DNA of 11,975 bases from DAIOHQ01 sp036744635. Its GTDB lineage: Bacteria > Planctomycetota > Phycisphaerae > Tepidisphaerales > Tepidisphaeraceae. This document shows positions 11,967 to 11,975 of the stretch, in pieces. The notes under the pieces are model-generated. The model worked only from the letters and a program-made list of their open reading frames with translations, did not search any database and was not told where the DNA came from. Numbering within the stretch: position 1 is the first letter of the stretch; the number at the start of each line of letters is the position of its first letter. The DNA is taken from the NCBI GenBank assembly GCA_036744635.1, contig DAIOHQ010000153.1, positions 1-11,975 on the forward strand, read 5' to 3'. The translations under genes and the position numbers were made by a program.

Positions 11967-11975
11967 CGCGGCCTG

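Overview
The window looks like chromosomal DNA from a GC-rich planctomycete, most likely of class Phycisphaerae. The evidence is a pseudopilin with the H-X9-DG signature, two BatA-like von Willebrand factor A (vWA) membrane proteins side by side, an orphan WXG100 protein, an ethylene-receptor-like sensor kinase, and many short intergenic repeats. This assignment is inferred from gene content; no rRNA or other marker gene is present.

Layout from left to right. At 1-141 a minus-strand CDS with a helix-turn-helix-like stretch runs off the left edge, and a tiny signal-peptide-like ORF (122-283) overlaps it. At 370-1215 (-) is a type II pseudopilin, separated by two divergent promoters from a WXG100 gene (1424-1696, +). 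The WXG100 gene converges on a GT9 heptosyltransferase (1768-2868, -) at a shared hairpin of tandem and inverted repeats. Further right on the minus strand are two BatA/vWA-type membrane proteins (3146-5161 and 5420-7048), a DUF983 zinc-ribbon membrane protein (7154-7579), a clan AA aspartyl protease (7686-8060), a VapC-type PIN toxin with its antitoxin (8214-8854), and a two-component system (8926-10459). The plus-strand lipoprotein gene at 10769-11884 contains a duplicated domain, and the window ends in 7-bp tandem repeats.

The genes fall into three groups. The first concerns the cell envelope: pseudopilin, heptosyltransferase, the two vWA proteins, DUF983 and the lipoprotein. The second is a small accessory block of protease and toxin-antitoxin. 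The third is a two-component sensor whose histidine kinase reads as a hybrid kinase-receiver protein interrupted by a single-base frameshift at a run of five C. Its membrane domain keeps the Asp, Tyr and Cys spacing of the plant ethylene receptor ETR1 but has Gly where ETR1 has its second copper ligand, His.

Most larger intergenic gaps hold repeats of different families. The clearest is a 130-bp non-autonomous element (10581-10710) with 16-bp terminal inverted repeats and a perfect 8-bp target duplication. Several minus-strand genes have a -10 hexamer 8-11 nt before the ATG and no Shine-Dalgarno sequence, which suggests leaderless transcripts.
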